The notes: a model not told the origin generated them from the letters alone. 64,000 nucleotides of DNA from Acidovorax sp. HDW3 (GCF_011303755.1 NZ_CP049885.1:1408001-1472000); one strand, 5' to 3'; shown: positions 47,303-57,026, counted from the stretch's first letter. Numbers and translations are program-made.

Positions 47303-48983
47303 GCGCCCCCTGATCGACGTACGTCCCGACCTGTGGGACACCGTGCGCAGCATCCTGCAGACCCACGTGCCGCAGTACGAGGTGTGGGCGTTTGGCTCGC
47401 GTGCCAAGTGGACGGCCAAACCCTGCTCCGACCTGGACCTGGCGGTCATCACCCGCCAGCCCTTGTCGCTGGCCGTCAGCACGGCACTGAGCCTGGCCTT
47501 TGAAGAATCCGACCTGCCCTGGCGCGTGGACGTGGTGGACTGGGCCACGACCAGCGAGGCGTTTCGCAAGATCATTGAAAGCAATAGGGTGGTGGTGCAG
47601 CAGGCGCAAAAAGACGGCGCACCCCCCGCCGCCCCCGTAGGTTGGGTTAGCCCGCAGGGCGTAACCCGACAGGATGTTGGCGCAGGAGATGTCGGGTTAC
47701 GCTGCGCTAACCCGACCTACGGGGCTGCGTGGTCAACCGGAAAACTCGGTGATTTCCTCGAACTCAAGCGTGGGTACGATCTTCCTCAGGCCAAGCGCGA
47801 ACCTGGAATGGTGCCGCTTGTCTCGTCGTCAGGGGTCAGTGACCGTCACAGTGTGGCAATGGTGAAAGGCCCCGGTGTAGTGACCGGTCGATACGGCACC
47901 ATCGGACAGGTTTTCTACGTCGAAGAAGATTTTTGGCCACTCAACACGACGCTTTACGTTCGTGATTTCAAAGGGAATGAGCCAAAATTCATCCATTACT
48001 TCCTGAAAACAATCGATTTTTTCGCCTACTCCGACAAGGCTGCGGTTCCAGGGATAAACCGCAATCACCTGCATGAAGCGCTGGTTACCCTGCCTCCGGC
48101 TGCGGATCAGAAAAATATTGCGGCATTTTTGGGTGCTCTCGACGACCGCATCACCCTCCTGCGCGAAACCAACGCCACCCTCGAAGCCATCGCCCAGGCT
48201 TTATTCAAATCCTGGTTCGTCGATTTCGACCCCGTGCGCGCCAAGATGGAAGGTCGCACCCCCGAAGGCATGGACGCGGCCACCGCAGCGCTGTTTCCCG
48301 ATGGGTTTGAAGCGTCGGAGTTGGGGGAAGTGCCGAGGGGGTGGCAAGCCACCAACTTGGCCGACCTCACCTCGCAAACCGGGGGAAACATTCAAACCGG
48401 GCCTTTCGGAAGCCAGCTTCATGCATCCGACTATGTCGAGGTAGGCATCCCGGTTGTTATGCCCAAGGACATCAGCTTGCGGCGTGTTCTGACCGATTCA
48501 ATTGCGCGGGTATCACCCAGCGATGCAGATCGCTTGGCTCGTCACAAGATTGCCCCGGGGGACGTGGTGTTCAGTCGGCGCGGCGATGTTGAAAGGCACG
48601 CGCTCATCTCTGAAACCGAGCGTGGATGGCTTTGTGGAACAGGTTGTTTGCTGGTAAGACCGGGGCCGAAATGGCCCTCATCGAACTTTTTGTCTTTACT
48701 GCTGGACTCGCCACAGTCCCGGCTTTGGCTCGTGCAACACGCCGTTGGAGCAACCATGCCGAACCTCAATACAGGCATTCTTGGGTCTGTTCCCGTTGTG
48801 CTGCCATCTCGTGAAGTGGTCATGGCGTTTGAAGAAATCGTCTCAGGACTTGAAGCGCGCCGGGCTCACAACGCTCACCAAACCCAAACCCTCGCCACCC
48901 TCCGCGACACCTTGCTCCCCCGCCTGATCTCCGGCCAGCTGCGCCTGCCCGAAGCGACCTCCTTTGAAATGGCCACGCCATGA
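47295..48983 (+). CDS. hsdS: MntA-like nucleotidyltransferase fused in frame to HsdS specificity subunit
   Basis: This single 562-residue open frame joins two usual proteins. Residues 1-107 are a minimal nucleotidyltransferase with GSx10DxD (Gly34-Ser35, Asp46, Asp48) and a third acidic strand WRVDVVDW, the HepT antitoxin type. Residues about 114-144 are translated from an inverted REP pair. From about 146 it is a complete HsdS: first target-recognition domain (KLGDFLELKRGYDLPQ), a coil (DDRITLLRETNATLEAIAQA), second recognition domain, and the C-terminal coil (LRDTLLPRLISGQLRLPEA). No ATG, GTG or TTG lies in frame between the REP and the HsdS start, and the nucleotidyltransferase has no stop. 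A sequencing error or translational start inside the REP remains possible. Confidence 0.8.
   Translation: MDERPLIDVRPDLWDTVRSILQTHVPQYEVWAFGSRAKWTAKPCSDLDLAVITRQPLSLAVSTALSLAFEESDLPWRVDVVDWATTSEAFRKIIESNRVVVQQAQKDGAPPAAPVGWVSPQGVTRQDVGAGDVGLRCANPTYGAAWSTGKLGDFLELKRGYDLPQAKREPGMVPLVSSSGVSDRHSVAMVKGPGVVTGRYGTIGQVFYVEEDFWPLNTTLYVRDFKGNEPKFIHYFLKTIDFFAYSDKAAVPGINRNHLHEALVTLPPAADQKNIAAFLGALDDRITLLRETNATLEAIAQALFKSWFVDFDPVRAKMEGRTPEGMDAATAALFPDGFEASELGEVPRGWQATNLADLTSQTGGNIQTGPFGSQLHASDYVEVGIPVVMPKDISLRRVLTDSIARVSPSDADRLARHKIAPGDVVFSRRGDVERHALISETERGWLCGTGCLLVRPGPKWPSSNFLSLLLDSPQSRLWLVQHAVGATMPNLNTGILGSVPVVLPSREVVMAFEEIVSGLEARRAHNAHQTQTLATLRDTLLPRLISGQLRLPEATSFEMATP
47633..47724. repeat. Inverted REP pair inside the MntA-HsdS frame
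   Basis: The 19-base arms CCCCGTAGGTTGGGTTAGC and GCTAACCCGACCTACGGGG pair with one mismatch, and the spacer is closely related to that of the REP pair at 46721-46826. It lies exactly at the nucleotidyltransferase/HsdS junction and is open in the coding frame. Confidence 0.9.
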
Positions 48984-49243
48984 CCTCACCGACCCCACCC
49001 GCCCAACCACGCAACCCCCTGCATGGCCTCACCCTGGAGGCCATCGTCACGGCGCTGGCGGCGCACTATGGCTGGGAGGAGCTGGGCAGGCGCATTCCGG
49101 TGCGCTGCTTCACCAGCGAGCCCAGCGTGTCGTCCAGCCTGAAGTTCCTGCGCAAGACGCCCTGGGCGCGCGAAAAGGTAGAGGGGCTGTACCTGTTCAT
49201 GCTGCGGGAGCAGCGGCGCGGGCCAGCGCAACCAAATTCGTAG
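48980..49243 (+). CDS. VF530-family DNA-binding protein
   Basis: The 87-residue protein is a clear VF530/DUF2132 member: NPLHGLTLEAIVTALAAHYG, then FTSEPSVSSSLKFLRKTPWA and VEGLYLFML. The fold resembles double-stranded-DNA-binding proteins with a helical hairpin. Its ATG overlaps the hsdS stop (ATGA), and hsdR starts 28 bases after it. A place within a type I restriction operon is not usual for this family as far as I know. Confidence 0.85.
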   Translation: MTSPTPPAQPRNPLHGLTLEAIVTALAAHYGWEELGRRIPVRCFTSEPSVSSSLKFLRKTPWAREKVEGLYLFMLREQRRGPAQPNS

Positions 49244-49271
49244 CCATGCCGCTCTGCTTCAATAGCAACCC

Positions 49272-52200
49272 ATGACCGAAGACCAGCTCGAACAAGAAAC
49301 CCTCTCCTGGCTTGCAGACATTGGCTATGCGGTGCGCTTTGGCCCCGACATGGCCCCCGACAGCGCAGGTGCCGAGCGCAACCACTACCGCCAGGTGGTG
49401 CTGGCGGGCCGCCTGCGCCAGGCGCTGGCACGGCTCAACCCCCAGGTGCCGCAGGCCGCGCGCGAGGACGCGCTGCAGCGCGTGCTGGAGCTGGGCGTGC
49501 CGGCGCAGCTGGCGGCCAACCGGGTGTTTCACCGGCTGCTGGTGGGGGGCGTGCCGGTGCAGTACCAGCAGGGCGACGAGACAGTGGGCGACTTTGTGCG
49601 CCTGCTCGACTGGGGCGACGTGGCGCGCAACGACTGGCTGGCGGTGAACCAGTTCACCATCAAGGGCGCGCACCACACGCGCAGGCCGGACATCATCCTG
49701 TTCGTCAACGGCCTGCCGCTGGTGCTGATCGAGCTGAAAAACCCCACGGATGAGGCGGCAGACATCTGGAAGGCTTACGAGCAAATCCAGACCTACAAGG
49801 CGCAAATCCCGGACGTGTTCCAGTACAACGCGGTGCTGGTGGTCTCGGACGGCAGTGAGGCGCGCATGGGCAGCCTCTCGGCCAATGCCGAGCGCTTTCA
49901 GCAGTGGCGCACGATTGACGGCGTGGCGCTGGACCCGCTGGGCGAGTTCAACGAACTGCAGACGCTGGTGCGTGGGGCGCTGGCCCCCGCCATGCTGCTG
50001 GAGTACCTGCGCTTTTTTGTGCTGTTCGAGGACGACGGCCAGCTCGTCAAGAAGATTGCCGGCTACCACCAGTTCCATGCCGTGCGCGCTGCGGTGCAGC
50101 AGGTGATGGCCGCATCGCGCGCCGACAGCCCGGCACCGCTGCAGGGCAAGGGTGGGGTGGTGTGGCACACGCAGGGCAGCGGCAAGAGCATCACCATGAC
50201 CTGTTTTGCCGCGCGCGTGATGCAAGAGCCGGCGATGCAGAACCCCACCATCGTCGTCATCACCGACCGCAACGACCTCGACGGCCAGCTGCTGGGCGTG
50301 TTCGGCCTGGCACAAGACCTGCTGCGCGAGACCCCGGTGCCGGCGCGCACGCGCCAGGAGCTGCGCCAACTGCTGGCCAACCGGCCCTCGGGCGGCATCG
50401 TGTTTGCCACCATCCAGAAGTTCATGCTGGGGGAAGACGAGGATGTGTTCCCGCTGCTGTCCGAGCGGCGCAACATCGTCGTCATCGCCGACGAGGCGCA
50501 CCGCACGCAGTATGGCTTTGAGGCGAAGCTGAAAACGCGCAAACTGGTTTCAGAACAAAAACCGGCTGCAGCGCTTGCTGGGCAAGCGCAAGAAGCTATC
50601 AATTTAGTAGTGACGGGTGATGGTGAGCGCCGTGCACCCACGGCCCAGTTTGAACCACCGGCCTACATCGCCCGCTACCAGGTGGGCTACGCCCAGCACC
50701 TGCGCGACGCGCTGCCGCACGCCACGTTCGTGGCCTTCACCGGCACGCCAGTGTCCAGCGCCGACCGTGACACGCGGGCTGTGTTTGGCGACTACATCCA
50801 TGTCTATGACATGCAGCAGGCCAAGGAGGATGGCGCGACAGTGGCCATCTACTACGAGAGCCGCCTGGCCAAGCTCAAGCTGAAGGAAGCGGATCTGTCG
50901 CTGCTCGACGAGGAGGTCGATGAACTCACCGAGGATGAGGAAGAGGGCGCCCAGGCACGCCTGAAAAGCCGCTGGGCCGCGCTGGAGCAGGTGGTGGGTG
51001 CGCAGCCGCGCGTGGCCAGCGTGGCCGCCGACCTGGTGGCGCACTTTGAGGAGCGCAACCAGGCCCAGGACGGCAAGGCCATGGTGGTGACCATGAGCCG
51101 TGACATTTGCGTGCACCTGTACGACGAAATCGTGCGCCTGCGCCCCGACTGGCACAGCGACGACCCGGAGCAGGGTGCCATCAAGGTTGTGATGACCGGC
51201 AGCGCCAGCGACAAGGCGCTGCTGCGCTCGCATATCTATAGTGCCCAGGTCAAAAAGCGCCTGGAAAAGCGCTTCAAGGACCCCGCCGACCTGCTCAAGC
51301 TCGTCATCGTGCGCGACATGTGGCTCACGGGCTTTGACGCGCCCTGTGTGCACACCATGTACGTCGATAAACCCATGAAGGGCCACAACCTGATGCAGGC
51401 CATCGCCCGCGTCAACCGCGTATTCAGGGACAAGCAGGGCGGCCTGGTGGTGGACTACATCGGTATCGGCAACGAGTTGAAGGCCGCGATGAAGGAATAC
51501 ACCGCCAGCAAGGGCCGGGGCAGGCCGACGGTGGATGCGCACGAGGCGCTGGCACTGCTGCTGGAAAAGCTCGACGTGCTGCGCGCCATGCTGCATGGTT
51601 TTTCCTACAGCGCCTTCAAGACCGGCGGCCACAAAACCCTGGCAGGCGCCGCCAACCATGTGCTGGGCCTGCCGTCCGACACCAAGGACAAGAATGGCAA
51701 GCCGGTGCGCGACGGCAAGAAACGCTTCGCCGACGCTGCATTGGCCATGGGCCGGGCCTTCAGCCTGTGCTGCACCCTGGATGAAGCCAAGGCCGTGCGC
51801 GAGGAGGTCGCTTTCATGCAGGCCGTCAAGGTCATCCTGACCAAGCGCGACATTTCGGCGCAAAAGAAAACCGACACGCAACGCGAGGCGGCGATCCGCC
51901 AAATCATCGGCCAGGCGGTGGTCAGCGAATCGGTGGTGGACATCTTCGACGCCGTGGGCCTGGACAAGCCCAACATCGGCCTGCTGGACGATGAGTTCCT
52001 GGCCCAGGTGAAAAATCTGCCCGAACGCAACCTGGCGGTGGAACTGCTGGAGCGCCTGCTGGAAGGCGAAATCAAAAGCAAATTCGCCACCAACCTGGTG
52101 CAGCAAAAGAAGTTCAGCGACCTGCTCAGCAACGTGATTACCCGCTACCAGAACCGCAGCATTGAAACCGCGCAGGTCATGGAAGAGCTGGTGGACATGG

Positions 52201-52526
52201 CCAAGAAGTTCAAGGACGCGGCGAGCAGAGGAGAGCAGTTGGGCCTGTCCGACGACGAAGTGCGCTTTTACGACGCGCTGGTCAACAACGCGTCGGCCGT
52301 CAAGGAGCTGGCCGATGAAACCCTGAAGAAAATTGCCCACGAACTGACCGAGAACCTCAAGAAGAACATCACGGTGGACTGGGCCCAGCGCGAGAGCGTG
52401 CGCGCCACGCTACGGCTGATGGTCAAACGCATTCTGCGCAAGTACAAGTACCCACCAGACCAGCAGGAAACCGCCGTGGAGCTGGTGCTGCAACAGGCGG
52501 AGACGATTGGTGAGAGCTGGGTTTGA
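49272..52526 (+). CDS. hsdR: Type I restriction enzyme subunit HsdR
   Basis: The 1084-residue motor-nuclease has the PD-(D/E)xK nuclease site ([20 protein letters not shown]) and helicase Walker [13 protein letters not shown]. The DEAH box is in [11 protein letters not shown] and motif III-like [11 protein letters not shown] follows. Later helicase motifs and the C-terminal HsdM-contact region are present. It cuts unmethylated DNA after translocation. A repeat copy at 50568-50610 is in frame between the DEAH box and motif III, adding about 14 residues. Confidence 0.95.
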   Translation: MTEDQLEQETLSWLADIGYAVRFGPDMAPDSAGAERNHYRQVVLAGRLRQALARLNPQVPQAAREDALQRVLELGVPAQLAANRVFHRLLVGGVPVQYQQGDETVGDFVRLLDWGDVARNDWLAVNQFTIKGAHHTRRPDIILFVNGLPLVLIELKNPTDEAADIWKAYEQIQTYKAQIPDVFQYNAVLVVSDGSEARMGSLSANAERFQQWRTIDGVALDPLGEFNELQTLVRGALAPAMLLEYLRFFVLFEDDGQLVKKIAGYHQFHAVRAAVQQVMAASRADSPAPLQGKGGVVWHTQGSGKSITMTCFAARVMQEPAMQNPTIVVITDRNDLDGQLLGVFGLAQDLLRETPVPARTRQELRQLLANRPSGGIVFATIQKFMLGEDEDVFPLLSERRNIVVIADEAHRTQYGFEAKLKTRKLVSEQKPAAALAGQAQEAINLVVTGDGERRAPTAQFEPPAYIARYQVGYAQHLRDALPHATFVAFTGTPVSSADRDTRAVFGDYIHVYDMQQAKEDGATVAIYYESRLAKLKLKEADLSLLDEEVDELTEDEEEGAQARLKSRWAALEQVVGAQPRVASVAADLVAHFEERNQAQDGKAMVVTMSRDICVHLYDEIVRLRPDWHSDDPEQGAIKVVMTGSASDKALLRSHIYSAQVKKRLEKRFKDPADLLKLVIVRDMWLTGFDAPCVHTMYVDKPMKGHNLMQAIARVNRVFRDKQGGLVVDYIGIGNELKAAMKEYTASKGRGRPTVDAHEALALLLEKLDVLRAMLHGFSYSAFKTGGHKTLAGAANHVLGLPSDTKDKNGKPVRDGKKRFADAALAMGRAFSLCCTLDEAKAVREEVAFMQAVKVILTKRDISAQKKTDTQREAAIRQIIGQAVVSESVVDIFDAVGLDKPNIGLLDDEFLAQVKNLPERNLAVELLERLLEGEIKSKFATNLVQQKKFSDLLSNVITRYQNRSIETAQVMEELVDMAKKFKDAASRGEQLGLSDDEVRFYDALVNNASAVKELADETLKKIAHELTENLKKNITVDWAQRESVRATLRLMVKRILRKYKYPPDQQETAVELVLQQAETIGESWV
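50568..50610 (+). repeat. Short two-hairpin repeat, copy 14 (inside hsdR)
   Basis: GCGCTTGCTGGGCAAGCGC followed by AAGAAGCTATCAATTTAGTA is a near-consensus copy, in frame within hsdR. Confidence 0.75.
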
Positions 52527-52599
52527 TCAGCACCTTGGGCCAATAGAAACGTGTTTGTTGGCGACAGTAGGCGGAGCGCTTAGGTGGTATAGGGTGGCT

Positions 52600-52640
52600 C
52601 TTTTGATTAACATAATACACATCGTATTAATTTAGCAAGT
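52600..52640 (+). promoter_or_regulatory. AT-rich promoter-like stretch before gloA
   Basis: The 150-base gap after hsdR ends in an AT-rich segment with an AATAC-N5-GTATT inverted repeat. This is the likely promoter area of gloA, but no clear pair of sigma-70 hexamers was identified. Confidence 0.35.
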
Positions 52641-52676
52641 CAGGCCCCGGTTGGCTTGGGCAGAGATAATCGGCCC

Positions 52677-53108
52677 ATGCAATTCCTTCACACCATGCTG
52701 CGCGTTGGCAACCTCCAGCGCTCGATCGACTTCTACACCCAGGTGCTGGGTATGCAACTGCTGCGCCGCTCTGAAAACCCCGAGTACCGCTACACCCTGG
52801 CATTCCTTGGTTTCGATGGCGGCAACCCGCAGCAGGCTGAAATTGAATTGACGCACAACTGGGATACCGAGCAGTACGAGCTGGGCACCGCCTACGGTCA
52901 CATCGCCCTGGGTGTGCCCGATGCCTACGCCGCCTGCGAAAAAATCAAGGCCGCCGGTGGCAACGTGACGCGTGAGGCCGGGCCCGTCAAAGGCGGCAGC
53001 ACGGTGATTGCCTTTGTCACCGATCCGGACGGCTACAAGATCGAGCTCATCCAAATGAACAGCCGCAGCCACGGCACTGCCAGCAGCGATCCACTGCGCA
53101 GCGCTTAA
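52677..53108 (+). CDS. gloA: Lactoylglutathione lyase (glyoxalase I)
   Basis: The 143-residue enzyme converts the methylglyoxal-glutathione hemithioacetal to lactoylglutathione. It has the GloA opening [20 protein letters not shown] with the metal-ligand histidine. The glutamate in AEIELTHNW, the histidine in [10 protein letters not shown] and the final glutamate in YKIELIQMN are also present. Length and all four ligands match nickel-type bacterial GloA. I chose the ATG at 52677. Confidence 0.95.
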   Translation: MQFLHTMLRVGNLQRSIDFYTQVLGMQLLRRSENPEYRYTLAFLGFDGGNPQQAEIELTHNWDTEQYELGTAYGHIALGVPDAYAACEKIKAAGGNVTREAGPVKGGSTVIAFVTDPDGYKIELIQMNSRSHGTASSDPLRSA

Positions 53109-53144
53109 CACCAAAGCGGCTGCAGCGCCGCACAGGGAGAAACC

Positions 53145-54938
53145 ATGCCCCAGCGCCCACAATGGCCCACCAGCCTTGCGCTCTGCCTTTTGCTCAACGC
53201 CTGTGGCGGTGGGGTGACCAACCCGTTTCCTCCCAGTACCCCTGGTACGCCCAACATCCCCCCCACAGTAGATTCCGGCCCACCTTTTGCGCCGCGCGCC
53301 GACGATCTGCCGGCGGCAACAAGCAGCATCTATCCCTATCCCAACGCCTTGCTACGCCTGAGCGCCCGCTACGTCAACACCCCGGTAGCGGGCCCTGGCA
53401 ACTACCTCGATGCCGACAAGCGCTGCAGCCCGCAAAACAGCCCCCCTGGCGCGACCTACCCCAACGGCCTGGTCACGCTCGATACCGTCAATCTCGACGA
53501 GAGCAAAAACGACGCTTGCGAGCCAGAGATCAAGCTCCAGCTCAGCGGCGACGCGCTGCCTGCAGCCAGCGCCAAACTGCGCCAGCGCGGCAGCAGCAGC
53601 CGCCTGGCAGAACAAAAGTCCTATCGCATCAAGTACGACAGCGGCACGCCCTGGTTTGGCGAAGATACTTTTCAGCTCAACAAACACCCCTGGGATTTGA
53701 CCCGGGTGCGCAACAAGCTCGCTTTCGATCTGATGCGCGAGGTGCCCCACCACCCCAGTCTGCGCACCCAATTCGTGCAGCTGCAGTACGACGACAGCAA
53801 CGGCACGGTGCGTGACATGGGGCTTTTCACCCATGTCGAAAAAATGGGGAAAAGCTACCTCGCCCGGCGCGGCTGGGTTGCGGGCTCCAACGTTTACAAA
53901 GCCGAAAACTTCAGCTTCAGCACCGACGATTTAAATCAATTAACCACCAAACCAGACGGCAGCGCCGGCCCTGATTTTGAAAAATCCCTCTCCATTGAGG
54001 CAGACAGCAAGCAACACCAGGCGATCATTCAAACCATCAAAGATATCAACAACGAAAACAAAGATTTCAATACTGTATTCAACCAACATTTCAATCGAAA
54101 TAATTACCTTACCTGGTTGGGTACAGCGATTTTGCTGGGTAATTATGATACCCAGACCCAAAATTTTGGTCTCTACCAACCCCTGGGTACTGAGAAATTT
54201 TATTTCCTACCCTGGGATTACGACGGCGCCCTGGGTTACCCACAACAGCCCGGCGCAGAAGCGCACCCAGAGTGGACTTACGGCATTGGCACCTGGTGGG
54301 CCAATGCTTTGCACCGGCGCTTTATGCAGCAGCCAGGGAATATCACGCTGTTAACGGCTGCCGTGGCTGAACTGCGACAAAAATACTTCACCGATGCCCG
54401 TGTGCAAGCCCTGCTCAACCAGTACCGACCTACGGTCGAGCCCCTCATCACCCAGGCCCCGGATCTGACCAATCTGCCATCCCAGCCCCAGGGCAATGCC
54501 CAGGCCTGGGCAACCGAATACCAGCGCCTGCTGCAAGTCATTGAACACAACCACCAAACCTTTTTGCAAAGCCTGCAAGCACCCCTGCCCTATTGGATAG
54601 CAGCCAGCGCCCAAGGCAATGCGCTGCAGCTCGACTGGGGCTGGCCCACACCGTTTCACCCCCAAGGAAAACCCATGACGTACCGGGTGGAAGTAGCCCG
54701 CAAACCGGGCAACCCCAGCCAGGCATTCGACAACGCAACCCTGGTGCGCCAGGAAGGCGGTTTGCGCAGCACCCAATGGCGCCTTGAAGGTCTGCCAGCG
54801 GGCGAATACCTGCTGCGCGTCACCGCCAGCGATGCCCAAGGCCACAGCACCTCCGCCTTCAACCGTTACGCCATGCAGGGGCAGGAGATTTTGGGCGCCA
54901 TGTGCGTGCAGTGGCCCAGCGGGCAGGAATGCCCTTGA
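53145..54938 (+). CDS. CotH-kinase-like lipoprotein with C-terminal fibronectin-type region
   Basis: The 597-residue protein has a lipoprotein signal (LALCLLLNACGGG). A CotH-like kinase domain follows at about 100-400, with KLRQRGSSSRLAEQKSYRIK, NKLAFDLMREV, GLFTHVEKMG and the acidic catalytic motif FLPWDYDGALGY. From about 480 there is a fibronectin-III-like region. CotH of spore formers phosphorylates coat proteins; in Gram-negative bacteria the target is unknown. The middle of the gene (about 53930-54200) is less GC-rich than its surroundings. Confidence 0.78.
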   Translation: MPQRPQWPTSLALCLLLNACGGGVTNPFPPSTPGTPNIPPTVDSGPPFAPRADDLPAATSSIYPYPNALLRLSARYVNTPVAGPGNYLDADKRCSPQNSPPGATYPNGLVTLDTVNLDESKNDACEPEIKLQLSGDALPAASAKLRQRGSSSRLAEQKSYRIKYDSGTPWFGEDTFQLNKHPWDLTRVRNKLAFDLMREVPHHPSLRTQFVQLQYDDSNGTVRDMGLFTHVEKMGKSYLARRGWVAGSNVYKAENFSFSTDDLNQLTTKPDGSAGPDFEKSLSIEADSKQHQAIIQTIKDINNENKDFNTVFNQHFNRNNYLTWLGTAILLGNYDTQTQNFGLYQPLGTEKFYFLPWDYDGALGYPQQPGAEAHPEWTYGIGTWWANALHRRFMQQPGNITLLTAAVAELRQKYFTDARVQALLNQYRPTVEPLITQAPDLTNLPSQPQGNAQAWATEYQRLLQVIEHNHQTFLQSLQAPLPYWIAASAQGNALQLDWGWPTPFHPQGKPMTYRVEVARKPGNPSQAFDNATLVRQEGGLRSTQWRLEGLPAGEYLLRVTASDAQGHSTSAFNRYAMQGQEILGAMCVQWPSGQECP

Positions 54939-54944
54939 GCCGTT

Positions 54945-55835
54945 TTATTCTTCTGTGCCCAATTGTTGCGCCAAAAAATCCATCAACACACGCACCCCTT
55001 GGGCCATTAAACGGTTGCTGGGTAAAATCGCATAAATGCCAATCGGGGGCAGGGAAAATTCCGCCAAAACAACCTCCAGGGTGCCTTCTGTCAGATAGGT
55101 ATTGACGATAAAATCCGGCTGCACCGTGACTCCCATGCCTTGGGCAGCAGCCTCTGCCAGTGCATCTCCATTATTCGCCTGCAGGCGGTAAGGCACATTC
55201 ACCGGATAATGTTTACCGTCAACAAAAAACACCAGTGGCGCATTCAGCGCCTTGACGGAATACCCCAGGCAATCGTGCTGCAATAAATCTGCTGGCTGCA
55301 AGGGCCGGCCTTGGCGTTGTAAATAATGGGGAGCTGCGACAGTTATCAACCGAATCTCACCGAGCTTGCGTGCAATATGACCTGGATCGAGTGCTGTGGC
55401 AATGCGTATGCTCACGTCCATGCCCTCGTCAATCAAATCCATGTGCCGATCGGTAAATTCAAGGCTGAGGGTAATTTCCGGATATTTTTCTAAAAACTGC
55501 GGCAGCAACGGCGCGATACGTTTCAAGCCAAAGCTCAGCGGCAGGCCCACGCGCAAATGACCACGTGGGGTATTGCGCGCCTGCATCACGTCGGCCTCGG
55601 CACTCTCTATCTGCTGCAAGATGGTGCGGCACTGGGCCAGGTAGTGCACACCAGGGCTGGTCAGTGTCAGCTTGCGCGTGGTGCGGACGATGAGCTTGAC
55701 GCCCAGGTACTCCTCCAGCGCCGCAATCTGGCGCGTGACCACCGAGCGCGCCACACCCAGTTGCTGGGCCGCCGCTGCAAAGCTGCCCAGGTCGGCCACA
55801 CGCACAAACAGGTTCATGGCATCAAGACGGTTCAT
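54945..55835 (-). CDS. LysR-family regulator (divergent from b561/YceI operon)
   Basis: The 296-residue protein has the LysR helix-turn-helix (MNRLDAMNLFVRVADLGSFA, then QLGVARSVVTRQIAALEEYL) and the effector domain from about 90. I chose the ATG at 55835, seven codons inside the open frame. It is divergent from cytochrome b561 and two YceI genes and probably controls them. It ends 6 bases from the convergent CotH-like gene. Confidence 0.9.
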   Translation of the reverse strand: MNRLDAMNLFVRVADLGSFAAAAQQLGVARSVVTRQIAALEEYLGVKLIVRTTRKLTLTSPGVHYLAQCRTILQQIESAEADVMQARNTPRGHLRVGLPLSFGLKRIAPLLPQFLEKYPEITLSLEFTDRHMDLIDEGMDVSIRIATALDPGHIARKLGEIRLITVAAPHYLQRQGRPLQPADLLQHDCLGYSVKALNAPLVFFVDGKHYPVNVPYRLQANNGDALAEAAAQGMGVTVQPDFIVNTYLTEGTLEVVLAEFSLPPIGIYAILPSNRLMAQGVRVLMDFLAQQLGTEE

Positions 55836-55856
55836 ACAAGCTCCCAAACACCCCAC

Positions 55857-55876
55857 ATTGTTGCCAAATCAGCAAT
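55857..55876. promoter_or_regulatory. Putative LysR site in divergent gap
   Basis: ATTGTTGC-N7-GCAAT contains the inverted TTGC/GCAA pair (55861-55875) in the 99-base gap between the regulator and the b561 gene, a typical LysR-binding position. Confidence 0.4.
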
Positions 55877-55934
55877 AAAGATTTCGCAAGTGTCCCCTAT
55901 TTCACAACAACAAGTTTGCGTACAGTCCGGCCCC

Positions 55935-56450
55935 ATGCACTACACCACCACCGCCAAAGCCTTGCACTGGGGCATGGCCTTTTTGATTTTTGCGCTGCTG
56001 GGGCTGGGCTTTTATATGGCGGGCCTGCCGTTGTCGCCGTACAAGCTGCAGCTGTACTCCTGGCACAAATGGGCTGGCGTCAGCCTGTGGCTGCTGGTGC
56101 TGCTGCGCCTGGTTTGGCGCACCACGCACCGCCCCCCTGCCCTGCCCGGCCACATGACGCCCCTGGAGCGCCTGGCGGCGCACGCGGGCCATGGCCTGCT
56201 GTATCTGCTGATGCTGGCCATCCCGCTGTCGGGCTGGCTGATGGGTTCGGCCAAGGGCATCCCCACCGTCTGGTTTGGCGTGCTGCCGCTGCCGGACTTG
56301 GTTGGTAAAGACAAAGAGCTGGGCAAGCTGCTGCAAACCCTGCACTGGGCGCTCAACATGGGTTTGATTGCCGTGCTGCTCGGCCATGTGGGTGCGGCGC
56401 TCAAGCACCATTTCATTAACAAGGACGACGTGCTGCGTCGAATGCTGTAA
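55935..56450 (+). CDS. Cytochrome b561 family membrane protein
   Basis: The 171-residue di-heme membrane protein has four membrane helices with the heme histidines in ALHWGMAFLIFALLGLGFYM and LYSWHKWAGVS. LLYLLMLAIPLSGWLMGSAK and LHWALNMGLIAVLLGHVGAA complete the core. It probably shuttles electrons between quinone and periplasmic oxidants. It is followed closely by two YceI genes, a common trio in beta-proteobacteria. Confidence 0.92.
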   Translation: MHYTTTAKALHWGMAFLIFALLGLGFYMAGLPLSPYKLQLYSWHKWAGVSLWLLVLLRLVWRTTHRPPALPGHMTPLERLAAHAGHGLLYLLMLAIPLSGWLMGSAKGIPTVWFGVLPLPDLVGKDKELGKLLQTLHWALNMGLIAVLLGHVGAALKHHFINKDDVLRRML

Positions 56451-56465
56451 AGGGAAACGACCACC

Positions 56466-57026
56466 ATGAACCCCATCACACCCTGGGCCCTGCTGCCCGC
56501 CCTGCTCCTGGCCACGGCGGCCCAGGCCGCCGAATACCAGCAGTTCAACCCGGCGAAAAGCCAGGTGCGCTTTGACTACCAGCAAATGGGCGTGGCCATG
56601 CAGGGCAGCTTCAAGAAGTTCAGCGGCCAGCTGCGCTTTGACCCTGCCGCCCCCGCTGCCGCCAAGGCCAGCCTCGAAGTGGAACTTGGCAGCGTCGATA
56701 CCGGCAGCAGCGAGGGCGACGACGAGCTGGCCACCAAGACCTGGTTCAACACCAGCGCCTTCCCCAAGGCACGCTTCGAATCCAGCAGCGTCAAGGCCCT
56801 GGGTGGAGCGCGCTACGAGGTGGCGGGCAAGCTCACCATCAAGGGCATGAGCCGCGACGTGGTCGTGCCCGCAACTTTCACCAGCCAGGGCAAAAACGGC
56901 CAGTTTGACGGCCAATTCACCATCAAACGCGGCGATTTCTCGATTGGCGAAGGCGCCTGGAAGGCATTTGACGTGGTTGCCAACGATGTCGTGGTGCATT
57001 TCCGCATTGCTGCCACTGCGCCTTGA
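56466..57026 (+). CDS. YceI-family periplasmic protein, first copy
   Basis: The 186-residue lipocalin-like protein has a signal peptide (cut after AQAA). The YceI core carries SQVRFDYQQMGVAMQGSFKK and LTIKGMSRDVVVPATF. YceI proteins bind polyisoprenoids such as ubiquinone in the periplasm. It follows the b561 gene by 15 bases. Confidence 0.9.
   Translation: MNPITPWALLPALLLATAAQAAEYQQFNPAKSQVRFDYQQMGVAMQGSFKKFSGQLRFDPAAPAAAKASLEVELGSVDTGSSEGDDELATKTWFNTSAFPKARFESSSVKALGGARYEVAGKLTIKGMSRDVVVPATFTSQGKNGQFDGQFTIKRGDFSIGEGAWKAFDVVANDVVVHFRIAATAP

Noticed and set aside
47811-48983. Separate hsdS starting at the first in-frame ATG after the REP (MVPLVSSSG)
   Set aside because: This start would remove the conserved KLGDFLELKRGYDLPQ beginning of the first target-recognition domain, so it cannot be the normal start. 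The fused frame is the better reading.
49236-49275. Possible further repeat copy between VF530 and hsdR
   Set aside because: GTAGCC and CAATAGCAAC are suggestive but the hairpin core is missing.
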